A model generated the notes under the pieces. The model was not told the DNA's origin, did no database searches, and worked only from the letters and a program-made list of their open reading frames with translations. DNA of 64,000 nucleotides from Gracilariopsis chorda. Its lineage: Eukaryota; Rhodophyta; Florideophyceae; Gracilariales; Gracilariaceae. The position numbers and the translations under genes were made by a program. The stretch spans positions 58,216 to 122,215 of the forward strand of contig NBIV01000226.1 in NCBI GenBank assembly GCA_003194525.1. Direction: 5' to 3'. Shown here one piece after another: positions 1 to 9,414 of the stretch (its first letter is position 1; each line of letters starts with the position of its first letter).

Positions 1-639
1 GGATATACAACAATCAGTACAAGACGAAGGTGTCATCAACCAGTACGTTGTGGGAGGCACCTTCAAAATGAGCTCCCACTCCATCTGGTCTACACGTATG
101 ACTAGCTCGCACATCTTGTGCTCCCGGAGGACTCAATAGCACTATTTGGAAAAACAGGCATGAACAAGGCGCATCTACGCTTTACAAATCTGATCTACCA
201 GTGAGTTCGCGGAATCATTGTAACCGTCCCTGCAGACGAGGCCTGGGATTTGGGCACCTTGGTATCCAGCAAAAACGGCGAAACCTACGCCTACGTAAGA
301 CAACTAGTACAAATCCAAACAAACGGATGGCAGGGTATCAGAGGTGTGGGATAGAAACTTTTCTTTCCTATGGCTGTCCATGTTTGCCTATATATATTCG
401 CGAGCTTTTCCAATTTGAAGTAGAATTCAAAGTATTCGAAAGTGTTGGCGAAGACAAACCCCTTTTGAATACTGTACGCCTCGGTCGTTCGTCTCTAGGA
501 GAGTATGTGTTGTTCGAGTTTAGCTCAGAGACGCTTTGGGATGAAGCGATCTCGGCAAATGCCGGTCCATTGCTTGGGGTGACTTCAGGGGTACTTTCCT
601 GCATGCTCTCAAACGTGGTGTCTGTGCTCACCACCTTCT
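1..639. other. No recognisable gene (1-639)
   Basis: Overlapping frames are open on both strands (148 codons on plus at 201-647, 88 codons on minus at 368-634), but neither shows a domain, and codon content looks random. It may be the far end of the minus-strand gypsy relic, including a lost LTR. I see no repeat that would prove this. Confidence 0.3.
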
Positions 640-1249
640 CTTTTTAGAGTTGTTTTCCACTCCAGGTTGGGTGTTTCTTTTCACTTTCTTCACGAGTTCC
701 TTGATGTTCAATGAGAATGTGGTTTCCGCAAAGAGGGGGCAGGGCATTTGCGCTACCTTAAACTGACGAATGAACGCTCTTTGCGGGGCTTCCTGGCGAC
801 CACTCGCGTGTCGTGGCGCCATCACCCAGACTTCTCTTCAGAATATCCTTTACGTGACCATTCAGTGCCGATATGCCACGGTGCGCCCTGTTCACAAGGC
901 CAGGTGCGCCCAGGTGGCGGAGTCTTGGACACGTCCGTGTTTCTGATTGGCTTTGACACCACTGGCAAGACGATAGTCACACGTTCAAAGTCCTCTCACT
1001 GAGCGACATTGGCTTGTCCTGTGGTTCTGTCTCCAGCGGGGTTGGGGGCTGTCGTCACAGGATTGCGTGAGTTTAGTTCGACGTCATCGTCTCTACGGAT
1101 CACCACCGTGTTCGGGTCAAGGTCAATTATCTCGAACCCAACAGATATCACTAAGAATAAATTTTTTATCCCTCAGAACTCTCTTCTTCCCTCAAATATT
1201 GTCTCATCTGGCGGCTCAACAAGAACGAATACGTGACCACTAACCTGGA

Positions 1250-2060
1250 GGTCCCAAATTATTCATGGCAGGACTCCATCATAAAATCGCCTTTAGCTGG
1301 GTCTTTTTGAATTCCCTTGCGGCCTGCTCTAATCATCTCCTTAGTTCTGCTTTTCACTTGACGTTGTGCACTGCCGCTGTTGGCACCTCCGATTTGCTGT
1401 CTTCTTCCAGCATCAGTTGTGGGGTTTGCGGGCACCGAGATAGAACCACCTCGAGTGGTGCCATCTTTGTAGTCGATTGGAATTGGGTGTTGTAGGGGGA
1501 GCACAGTGTATCTTCGTAGATATCCCAATCCTCGAAAGGTTCTGTGACTTAGTTCCATAGAACGGCAAGAAGTGTGCGATCGAAACGCTCAACTGGCCCG
1601 GTTCTTTGCGTGTGGTGGGTCTTGATAAACACACTTCTCACGCCCCGAACATGGAACATATCATGGAATAACTTTTCATCGAATTGCTTTTCACTATGTT
1701 GTAGCAAATTAGAGGGCAGTTAGTGCACATAGACCCATTCCTTGATGTTTGTTTGCGCGATAAATGTGGCCGAGCTTCAAAACGTGGTACGTATTTACCA
1801 AAAGTTACATATGTCATCGCTTTGTGCGAGTCAGCATGCCCACAATTTCAATTCTGACGTACACCAAAGGCGATTTCGCTAGAAATAGTTTCAGTGACCC
1901 GTTCTTTTTCCACAACCTTTTGCGATTCTGTGCTCATGACGTGCAAAACCTTGTCATAGCAAGGCACTCCATCGCCTTTGTTGACCAACAAACGTCTCTT
2001 TTGAGTGTAAGGTATGCTTAGCTACACCTGTCTGTGAAGATAGTGGGACGGAATGCGTGA
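1250..2060 (-). pseudogene. Integrase relic (Ty3/gypsy)
   Basis: Minus-strand pieces 'PLVYVRIEIVGMLTRTKR' (about 1,820-1,880, compare the integrase start 'vgiDivGPLprTkrG', with the catalytic Asp changed to Glu) and 'KTHHTQRTGPVERFDRTLLA' (about 1,575-1,635, compare 'ttayhPQtnGlvERfNrtL') lie in the order of a DDE integrase core. A following open stretch at 1,259-1,558 may be its C-terminal part. Frames change and stops are common. The minus-strand direction and the position after RNase H agree with gypsy pol order. Confidence 0.65.
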
Positions 2061-2399
2061 GATGCAAAACGCGACTCTTCAGAAAGTGTGAAGTCACAAT
2101 TTGATTTATTGCTTCTACAGTGCCAATCGATACTCTGTTTTCATCACAACAAAAGAATAACCCTTTCTTTCATTTAAAATGGGAGCCTATGGCTGTTCAG
2201 AAGGCACGTTCGTGTTGTTCACCAAGGAAATCTTTCAACAAGATACAATCAAGCAGGTCGGATGGGTCCGTCTCGGTGGATGCGCTATCAATAGGTGCAA
2301 AGTGGGGTTGTTCTTGTCATTGAATATATGTTTAGCTTTGGAGCTGTGGTCTACAGGAGGCGTTCCATTGGTATTGAAATAGAAGATTCGTCAATATCT

Positions 2400-2835
2400 A
2401 GCTTGCTTTCTCTCAATGTATTGAAACTCAAGAGCGTGCCTGCATATACGTCTCAAAAACCGCTCTTTTGCTTGAAATCGAAGTCTAACTCTGGAAGGGG
2501 CTAGCACGAATGCATGAAGCGCTTCGACAAGTCGGATATTTAATGAGGTCTGTGGAGGCACGAATGATCAGTATTGACGGTGTAATGTACCCCCTGAGGG
2601 TAAAAACGGAGGTTCATGAGAGCACATGCCACAGTAATTGATTACATTTCCGAAACAGAGTAGTTGCGTTCCGCTGCCTGCAGTGACCTTGACCAGTAGC
2701 CAATAGGTTTCTGTTCGCCGTTAGAGTAAACTTTTAACAGGGCGCAACCCATTTTATACTCACATGCGTCAGCATCGACAATGGAAACGAGTCAGAGTTT
2801 GGGAAAAGTCATTATGGTTGCTGATACTAGCGTTC
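2400..2835 (-). pseudogene. RNase H relic (Ty3/gypsy)
   Basis: The minus-strand frame at about 2,640-2,790 reads 'VSIVDADACEYKMGCALLKV' then 'PIGYWSRSLQAAERNYSVSE', the signature of Ty3/gypsy RNase H: first catalytic Asp, the PI.YWSR block, and the Glu of NYSvtE. After one stop it continues with 'YPQGVHYTVNTDHSCLH', the TDH block holding a third catalytic Asp. At least three stops interrupt the domain. Confidence 0.75.
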
Positions 2836-2839
2836 CCTT

Positions 2840-3660
2840 AAGTCATCCGAACGCGGCCTTCTTGGCGTTTTTGAAGTCATTGAACAGATGTGGTTGCTAT
2901 AGCTTCAGAAATGCGTAGAAATGGGTTTATAAGCAGGGTGATATGCCAGTAACGCGGTACAAACCGTCGGTAGACGTCACACAAGCCGAGTTAGGTATGC
3001 AATTGCGTATGTGTCCTTAGAGGAACATCCTTGTAGATTGCCGCCATCGACACTTGGTTTACCTCCATTCTTTCTAGATTGATTGAGTGTCCAAGGTAAC
3101 AGAAAGTATATGCAAACCATTGTCATTTCTTGGAGGGTCTTGAGTATTAGCTCAACGTCTCTGAAATGTTATTCCGTGTTACTGAAACCGATGAAGTCTT
3201 CATGGTATAGAAAGCAGTTGCCTCACTTATGAATTGACAAAATAATGTTCAAAGCTCGTTGGTACAGAGATGCCGGGGCATTGATGGGCCCAAAATGCAT
3301 CCCCTGGAATATGTGAAGACCGGTGTAGCAACAATAACCATTCTTTCAAGGTCGTTTCACGCAATGAGTACTTGGCAGTATCTTCAATTGTTAAGCGTCT
3401 TGAAGAGGGTGGCATCACCTAAGCTATCAATGCACTCATCCAATCGTGGTAATGGGTAACTCTCTCGCAGAGTTACTGCATTCAGTGTCTTCTATTCTAT
3501 GAAAAAGCGTAACAATCCATCCGCCTGTGGTTCCAGAACAACTGGAAGGGCCCAAGCTGACCCAGTAGGCACTTTTTTAGCATTGATTCTACCTCTTTCT
3601 CCTCAATTCCCGCGTTCTGGGGCGCGCACTATAGGTGCCCTAGACGATGGGCCTTATGGC
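2840..3660 (-). pseudogene. Reverse transcriptase relic (Ty3/gypsy)
   Basis: Minus-strand fragments in three frames fit the gypsy RT in order: 'EKEVESMLKKCL' (about 3,570-3,605), 'NAVTLRESYPLPRLDECIDS' followed by LGDATLFKTL (about 3,405-3,485), 'GMHFGPINAPASLYQRALNI' (about 3,245-3,305), and 'LYHEDFIGFSNTE' (about 3,175-3,215) where the YxDD box is normally found. Tyr-x-Asp-Asp has become Tyr-His-Glu-Asp, so catalysis would be lost. A short 'LGHSIN' stretch follows, the usual start of the thumb. Several frameshifts separate these pieces. Confidence 0.75.
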
Positions 3661-4539
3661 TAGAGCTAGATCAATATGATGCTGGACTGCGGCGATTTTA
3701 CCCAACATTCCATTCCACATGCAGAAGTACTTTTGCAGTAATCTCCGTAATCGTTCCCAGTGATGATATGGTACGTGAGAAAGGTCTAAGTCATCAACGG
3801 CTGATTATAATTCTCCGGCTTTCCAGTCTCCATTTTTCATTGACTGCTCTTCATACGACATACTCGGTGGCTTTATCTCGCCTGGTAGTGAGATATCTAA
3901 GACCTCTACTAAGGAAGTATGTGTCGATGCCAACATCACTGGATGCGATGGAGCCATGACATCCAACTCATTTTTGTATGCTCACCTCGTTAGAAGTGAC
4001 GTTGCTCACCAACGTTCAAAATGGCCTTTTAGGCAGCCCCTTACCAACTCCGTTAGCGGCGAGTAACTTCAAAATGGTTCGGCAGGGAGGTTGACTACTC
4101 ATGCTCAGTGCAGTCTTGTCCGTGCAGTTTTACTCTTATATACGCATTGATTAGATATCCTAGAAGGATCAAGAAAAGGCATATGATCTTTCCTAAGTGT
4201 CCTGATTACACGCACTTTCATATAAAATGTCTCATAGAAAATAGCAAATTCCATAACTGCAATTTTGTCAGCACTCTCAGTTTTTCACCATCGTGGATCA
4301 GAAAAGGGGCCCAACAGGTCCTTCTTGAATATTCGATGTACATGCATGGCGACGCCTTGCCAAGCACGAGACCTCTGTTGCTCATCTTGTTCCAAGTGAG
4401 TATGCCATTAGGTTCATACGTATGAGACAGAGAAAGAATCCCGATAAGGCCATGACGTTGAGTGGTGACCATAACCTTTGTCCGTGATTGGGGTGCTAAG
4501 TCAACCCCACGTAGGTTTTTTGTCTTCGGTGATGTTATG

Positions 4540-4965
4540 TTACTTCGGCCAGCATTCTGGGGAGCTGGCAAGGGCAGCTGAGGGTGAACCTGGCTTCAGC
4601 GGTCTGCAAACGATTGGGGCAGTGCTTCCATCATCCATTTTTGCTTCCCGAGAGCAGTGTATAATTGCTTCCAGAATCTGGTGGCAAAAATCAAACCCAA
4701 GAACAACTTGGGCAGCAACTGTCTCAAAGATAATGAATTTCAACATTATTACATGGTTTCCTAATCAAATGGAAAGTCGAATTGTGCCCTGTCTATGAAT
4801 AGGCTACTTGCTTGCGTTTTGGATGTCAGGTAGTGATTCGGAACGTATGTGGGTTCGATATTGCGAGCTAAGCTCAGATATTCTGTTGTAATTCGTTCCT
4901 GCACCGGTATTCATTATCTCAAGACGTTGTGACAAGGTACAACTTAAAGCTACGTTTGGATATAA
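4540..4965 (-). pseudogene. Retropepsin-like protease relic of Ty3/gypsy pol
   Basis: On the minus strand, 'IMNTGAGTNYNRISEL' at about 4,860-4,920 resembles the aspartic protease active site D-T/S-G-A, with the catalytic Asp replaced by Asn. It is followed, in another frame, by 'VVLGFDFCHQILEAIIHCS' (about 4,630-4,700), the conserved 'iLGmDFL..h.aiIdc' segment of Ty3/gypsy proteases. The frame change and the lost Asp mean it is dead. It sits directly upstream, in pol order, of the RT relic. Confidence 0.6.
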
Positions 4966-4999
4966 CCATAAAGTGGTCAACTCGTCGCCCGGGGCACTA

Positions 5000-5839
5000 G
5001 CGTCGTCGTCATGGTCCACTAGATGTGCAGTCGAACGGAGTCTGTGTCCTGGTAGATCTAGACGTTCCTGCGCTAAAAAGAACCTTGGGCGTCCATACCG
5101 GGGAGCGAGGGGAACAGGTATCCTTAAGCAGCACAATAGATTCAAACTGTGCAGAAACCATTGAAGCTCCCCCGATTAGTTTCCCCCATACCCTCAGATT
5201 CCTTTACGCTAGATTGGCTGCGTGTAAATCAAGTGGAAGATGAAGCAGTGGGGCTTTGGTGTGTTTTGAGAAGTGTGTCCCGTTAGTACGGGGTTTTTCC
5301 ACGGCAATAAATCCCCTTGGTTTCAAATACATCGTCACCGTTATAGGAGCTTACCGAGTATTGGTCCGAGCCACATACTTTTCGAAAACAGCATGTGCAT
5401 CTCTTGCTAATGGAATGCATTCACCCCCAGATATTGGCTTCTGTACCACACGTAACAAATGATTATTTCTCGTCGTACGCGAACGTGAATGTGAGCACGG
5501 TTATCGGCTCGTTTGTTAATCTATCCAGGTTTTGTGACAGTCACGCTTCCCTGCGAGGGCATCATTTCAGCATACTGCTGTTGCGTTCGTTTTATCAGAA
5601 GACGTTCCAAGCCCTCTGATGGCGTGCCAGTGCCAGGCAGTTCCGTTGTCTGAATTGATGATTCTGGGTAAGCCAGGTACTGCATCGCCTCGTTTCTCGT
5701 GTCCCCATGATGCTGATGGAGACATAACGAATAATGATAGTCCTCGTGTACTTCCGTACACAGCAGTTTGCTGGTCTTCGGCTGCAGAGGTTTCAAAAGG
5801 TTTGTAAAGCAGCTCTCCATATCAATCAGAAACCCGATA
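5000..5839. other. Unassigned stretch with a possible integrase scrap
   Basis: No clear gene. On the minus strand at about 5,620-5,700 the short piece 'GLPRIINSDNGTAWHW' resembles the second-Asp block of a DDE integrase (GxPxxixSDNGxxF). It lies upstream of the protease relic, so it cannot belong to the same gypsy copy in normal order and would be from another element. Surrounding frames are full of stops. The match is one short motif only. Confidence 0.3.
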
Positions 5840-6090
5840 TTAAATGCGCAAGAGAATTCTGCAACAATATCAAACTTGGTCGGAAATCAGTATACAACTG
5901 GGTTTGTGAAATCACCAGCATCACAGTCATTTGACTACACCTCTGCTGGGCAGCTTGGCACATGTAATTCTCTTTCTTCTAACATCTTCTACCACTGTGA
6001 ACGAAGAGAACGATATACTGGAACACTAAATTTTCTTCAAATACGATGGTGTTATTCTGACGATTGTGGATGATAGCTTTGAAATATATG
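5840..6090 (+). repeat. Decayed copy of the chromovirus pol C-terminal extension
   Basis: This stretch is a diverged copy of 8,275-8,535. Side by side, 'AREFCNNIKLGRKSVYNWVC' here matches 'AREFYNNINLGRRSFFHGMG' there, 'LCWAAWHM' matches 'ICWAAHHI', and 'RLWMIALKYM' matches 'TILDDTFKMYI'. Here the frame has several stops, while at 8.3 kb it is open. It joins at about 6,090 to the RT thumb of the next pol relic, so the pol C-terminus of one copy now abuts the middle of another. Recombination or deletion between two copies would give this layout. Confidence 0.7.
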
Positions 6091-6720
6091 GTTGATGCAA
6101 TCTTGAATTGGAGTACTCCGAAGACCGAGACCGATGTCCAGGAATTTCTGGGATTAGTAAACTACTACCGAAGTTTTATCAAGAACTGTTCCGAAATATG
6201 GAAACCCTTGACCAAACTATGTGGAAAATCTGAATTTGAATGGAAACAAGAACAAGCTGAAAGTTTTGATTCCTTGAAGAAAGCTATCACGAGAACCCCA
6301 GTACTAAGGTACTCTGACCCAGAATTACCCATCATCCTTACTACCAACGCTTCTCAATGTGCCATTGGAGCCGTTATGGAACAGGTTCAAAACAATGCTA
6401 AACTACCTGTACCATTTTCATGAAGAACACTAAACGCCGCCGAACAATGTTACGCAGCCCACGAAAGAGAACTCTTTGAAGTTATAGTTGTCTCTTAAGG
6501 ACATGGAGAGTGTAACTTCATGGCCAAAAATTTACAGTTTACACTGACCACTACTCTTTGAAGTATCTAGAATCCCAACGGAACCTGTCTCAAAGACAGG
6601 TAAGCTGGCTGGAGAAAATTGTTGAGTTTGAATTCTGCCTCCAGCCGATCAAAGAGAAGTTCAAATTTGTCGCAGAAGCTCTTTGAAGATACCCGAAACA
6701 CGCTCAGAAATCTGAAGTAA
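6085..6720 (+). pseudogene. Chromovirus RT thumb and RNase H relic
   Basis: The open frame at 6,064-6,423 holds 'VDAILNWSTPKTETDVQEFL' followed by 'GLVNYYRSFIKNCSEIWKPL', the end of a Ty3/gypsy RT, then 'PVLRYSDPELPIILTTNASQ', the start of RNase H in which the first catalytic Asp of 'TDAS' is Asn. A stop follows; in-frame continuation gives 'LNAAEQCYAAHERELFEVIV' (the Glu block) and, after more breaks, 'SWLEKIVEFEFCLQPIKEKF'. Gag, protease and the RT palm with its YxDD box are missing upstream, replaced by the 5,840-6,090 segment. Confidence 0.8.
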
Positions 6721-6898
6721 TTACCGGTCACTACTTCAGGAAGCAATTCTCATAACCTCCAAAATTAATGGTATATCCCAGGTTGGTGAAGTATCCAAAA
6801 AGAATACGCGCGCATTCATCAACGGATATATGAACGAAAAGGAATTTAGGAGCCTATAAAAATCTCCACAGGGCCCATTCTACAAACAACACGGAATT

Positions 6899-7741
6899 TT
6901 GTATAGGAAAGAACGATTCTTCGTACCAAAAGGGGAAGTAAGACTAAAGATACTACAAGACTACGACGATCAGCCTATATCAGCTAACTTAGCATTTAAG
7001 AAAACATATGAAAAGATTCGGAGACTATACTACTGGAAATCGTTAGGCCAAACGATCAAGGAATACGTCAACTCATGTCTGAAATGTCAAGAAACGAAAT
7101 CAGAAACCAAGAAACCCCAGGGTCAACTACAACCACTAACTACTCCGAGAAAGAAGTGGGCCCAAATTACAATGGACTTCATCACACCGCTTCACAAAAC
7201 AAAACATGGGAATAGTGCATTGTACGTAGTAGTAGACCTATCCAATTTTATCAGAATTATTCCAAGAACATCAGATTTCACTGCAGTCCAGACTGCAGAA
7301 CTATATTTCAAACACTTATACAGACATCATGGCCTCTGCGAAGTAATTATCTCCGACAGGGACAAGATGTTTATGAGCAAATTTTGGAAAGAACTATTCC
7401 GTCTCGTGGGTACTAAGATAAGGACATCAACAGCATAACATCCACAAACAGATGGTCAAACCAAGGTTATGAACAAGAAAATTGAAGAAATGATTAGAGT
7501 ATACGTCAACCTTAAGCAATCTAATAGGGATGAGCACCTTATAGAATTCGGGGTCGCATACAACTCGTCAGAGACCTCAAGCACAAAGTTTACACCCTTC
7601 TTCTTAACGTATGGGGACCGCCCTAGAGTACTACCGCTCGATACCATCATTTCAGAAAGTGATGCAGCTCTGAAGTTCATAGAAACATTGAAGCAAGCAA
7701 CAATTGAAGCAAAAACACAGATTGAAGAGCAGAACCATTAA
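6899..7741 (+). pseudogene. Chromovirus integrase (zinc-binding, core, start of C-terminal part), broken
   Basis: The frame from 6,899 starts with the integrase zinc-binding region: 'YEKIRRLYYWKSL' and 'YVNSCLKCQETKSETKKPQG' carry the paired Cys. The DDE core follows with 'WAQITMDFITPLHKTKHGN' (first Asp), 'GLCEVIISDRDKMFMSKFWK' (second Asp) and, after a stop at 7,436-7,438, 'HPQTDGQTKVMNKKIEEM' (7,439 onward) where the third residue, usually Glu in NQxxE, lies in changed surroundings. It ends near 7,741; the following 'QVGQKVMLST' at about 7,780 is the usual post-core block. One stop and a later frame change break it, yet this is the best-preserved part of the element. Confidence 0.85.
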
Positions 7742-8029
7742 TTCAAGTCATACACCGATAAGAATCGGTCCCCCTGCACATTCCAAGTGGGGCAGAAAGT
7801 CATGTTGTCCACAAACAACCTCAATGCGGATGAAATGGGAAAGAAGTCCAAACTATGAATCCGATACTGTGGACCGTTCAGGATCACAGAAAAACTTGGT
7901 CCAGTGAATTCTCGTCTAGACTTGAGTCATACACTGAGGTCAATAACTCATTTTGTGTTCCATGCTAGTATTCTCCAGCCTTACCCAGAAGAAAATTCAA
8001 TTCGCCCCAGCCAAATCATGCCACTCCGG

Positions 8030-8215
8030 TAACGTTGAAGGATAGAACAGAAGAATATGAAGTCGAATGTATTGTCAACCACAGAAAACGGGCCAGAATA
8101 TTTTAATTTCTTGTCAAATGGCTTGGATACCCAAGTCATGAGAACACTTGGATGAAAGAAAGAGACTTCACGAACTGCAAAGCACTTCTCCGGCAGTATG
8201 AGAAGACGAACGGAC
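8030..8215 (+). pseudogene. Chromodomain at the integrase C-terminus
   Basis: In the frame at about 8,040-8,215, 'TEEYEVECIVNHRKRARIF', one stop, then 'FLVKWLGYPSHENTWMKERD' form a chromodomain: the aromatic residue of y-x-V-x-x-I, then the f-L-V-K-W-x-G-y-x-x-x-x-x-T-W block. It follows the integrase, which places the element in the chromoviruses of Ty3/gypsy. In that group the domain guides integration to chromatin marked by histone H3 methylation, as known for Tf1/MAGGY relatives. Single stop at about 8,102. Confidence 0.75.
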
Positions 8216-8712
8216 TCATACCGAGAAAGAGCTCAGCATCTCCGTCTCAACAAACCTTGAAGATGAATCGGAACACCAATGTCGAAGGTGCGAGAGAGTT
8301 TTACAACAATATCAACCTCGGCAGAAGATCGTTCTTCCACGGAATGGGTGAAATCACTGGCATTGAAGCAATCAGGCTATGTATTTGCTGGGCAGCCCAT
8401 CATATCTCGTTCTCATTCGCCCAACACCGTGGACCCTTCTACACCGACGAGAACGACATACTGCTGCATCAACTCTTCTTCAACTATGATGGTCGAGTTC
8501 TGACGATTTTAGACGATACTTTCAAAATGTATATCTTCCACTATATGGTCGCGTGCTATGGACACCTCACGGGTGAACGAAGTTTTACGAAGAAAATTGG
8601 TGAAATCCTGAACCGCTTCGAGGATGAAGCTCAAGTCCCATTCACGCTGCAACCTGAAACTGAGCGCGACCTGTTCCCCGTTCCTCCCGAATTTGGGTTT
8701 GTGCGAATCTAA
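8216..8712 (+). CDS. Open C-terminal extension of chromovirus pol, unknown domain
   Basis: The frame that holds the second half of the chromodomain runs on without a stop to 8,712, about 165 residues more. The first part is polar (to about 8,275); a folded-looking part with hydrophobic and aromatic residues follows ('AREFYNNINLGRRSFFHGMG', 'LFFNYDGRVLTILDDTFKMY'), then an acidic/proline end. I do not recognise the domain. A decayed second copy is at 5,840-6,090, so it is a real part of the element family. It is the only long open part of a broken element, which may be chance or recent origin. Confidence 0.5.
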
Positions 8713-8761
8713 GAAGATCTTCGTCACGAGTCGGGTCGAATCTACTGTTAGGGAAGAGTGA

Positions 8762-9414
8762 TGTTAGAATTAGTTAAAATTTTCCTTTATTTAAGTATAG
8801 TTGGCTCTAGCATCAGTTCTAACCTGGACAAACCATCTAGTTTTATTGTACTCGATCTGCTGAAGAAATTGGTTACCTATATGCCATGCCAAACGGTCCT
8901 CAAAGCCGAGTTGACATCTTCGTGACACCCTATTAATATGACATGACAACATGTTCATGTCCCATTAGTCTTGGTTGGCCACGTGGACATATTGGCTCTG
9001 AATTACACGTCGCCTACTACTCATAGCGTTGATAGACACTTCACACGGTACCGCTAGGATCGAACGGTTATGGAAAATTCCCGAGGGAGTTGTGCCAAGT
9101 GCTCAATAGCACCCTGGGTCCATGCCAGATCATTAAAGACCTTGTCTGATGACAAGTCATCAGCATTGATGGAATTCTTCAAGTCATCAAACGACGAGAT
9201 CCGGCGCTGTAGCCCGTAAACCAGTCGCGTACGGAGCCCAGCACGAACACTAAGCATCATACCGTTTAAATCGGACGACTTTTCATGGACTAGTGGCACT
9301 GGTAGAACTAGACTAGAAACTCTATATAAACCCCGATGGATGTTCCGAACTTCTAACTCGGATCATCACCATCGACTTCCAACCAATTGAACCACTGCAC
9401 CTCTGTTCCTAAAA
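8762..9414 (+). repeat. LTR, copy A (3' LTR of the chromovirus)
   Basis: It is a diverged copy of 26,034-26,705 in the same orientation. It begins TGTTAGAA and ends near CTAAAA (CTAACA in copy B), giving the TG...CA inverted ends of an LTR. A TATATAAA box lies at 9,323-9,330 and is followed by a shared 'CCCCGATGGATG' segment, the likely start of R. Position just after the pol stop at 8,712 makes it the 3' LTR. The matching 5' LTR is not found upstream in the window. Confidence 0.75.

Larger units (their letters stand above)
640..5000 (-). mobile_element. Degenerate Ty3/gypsy retrotransposon (pol relic)
   Basis: Read on the minus strand from about 5.0 kb down to 0.6 kb, short frames match protease, reverse transcriptase, RNase H and integrase in the order normal for Ty3/gypsy pol. 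Stops and frameshifts occur every few dozen codons, so nothing here is a working gene. I found no LTR pair for it. The far end (about 640-1,250) reads as a possible integrase C-terminal tail, with a stretch 'DPNTVVIRRDDDVELNSRNP', but I cannot assign it to a named domain. The domain order and the motifs listed in the sub-entries are seen directly; the family assignment follows from the order RT-RNase H-integrase. Confidence 0.75.

Noticed and set aside
5600-5720. Integrase-like motif on the minus strand as a separate element
   Set aside because: Only one short motif (SDNGT block) with no other domain around; kept as a note inside the gap entry.
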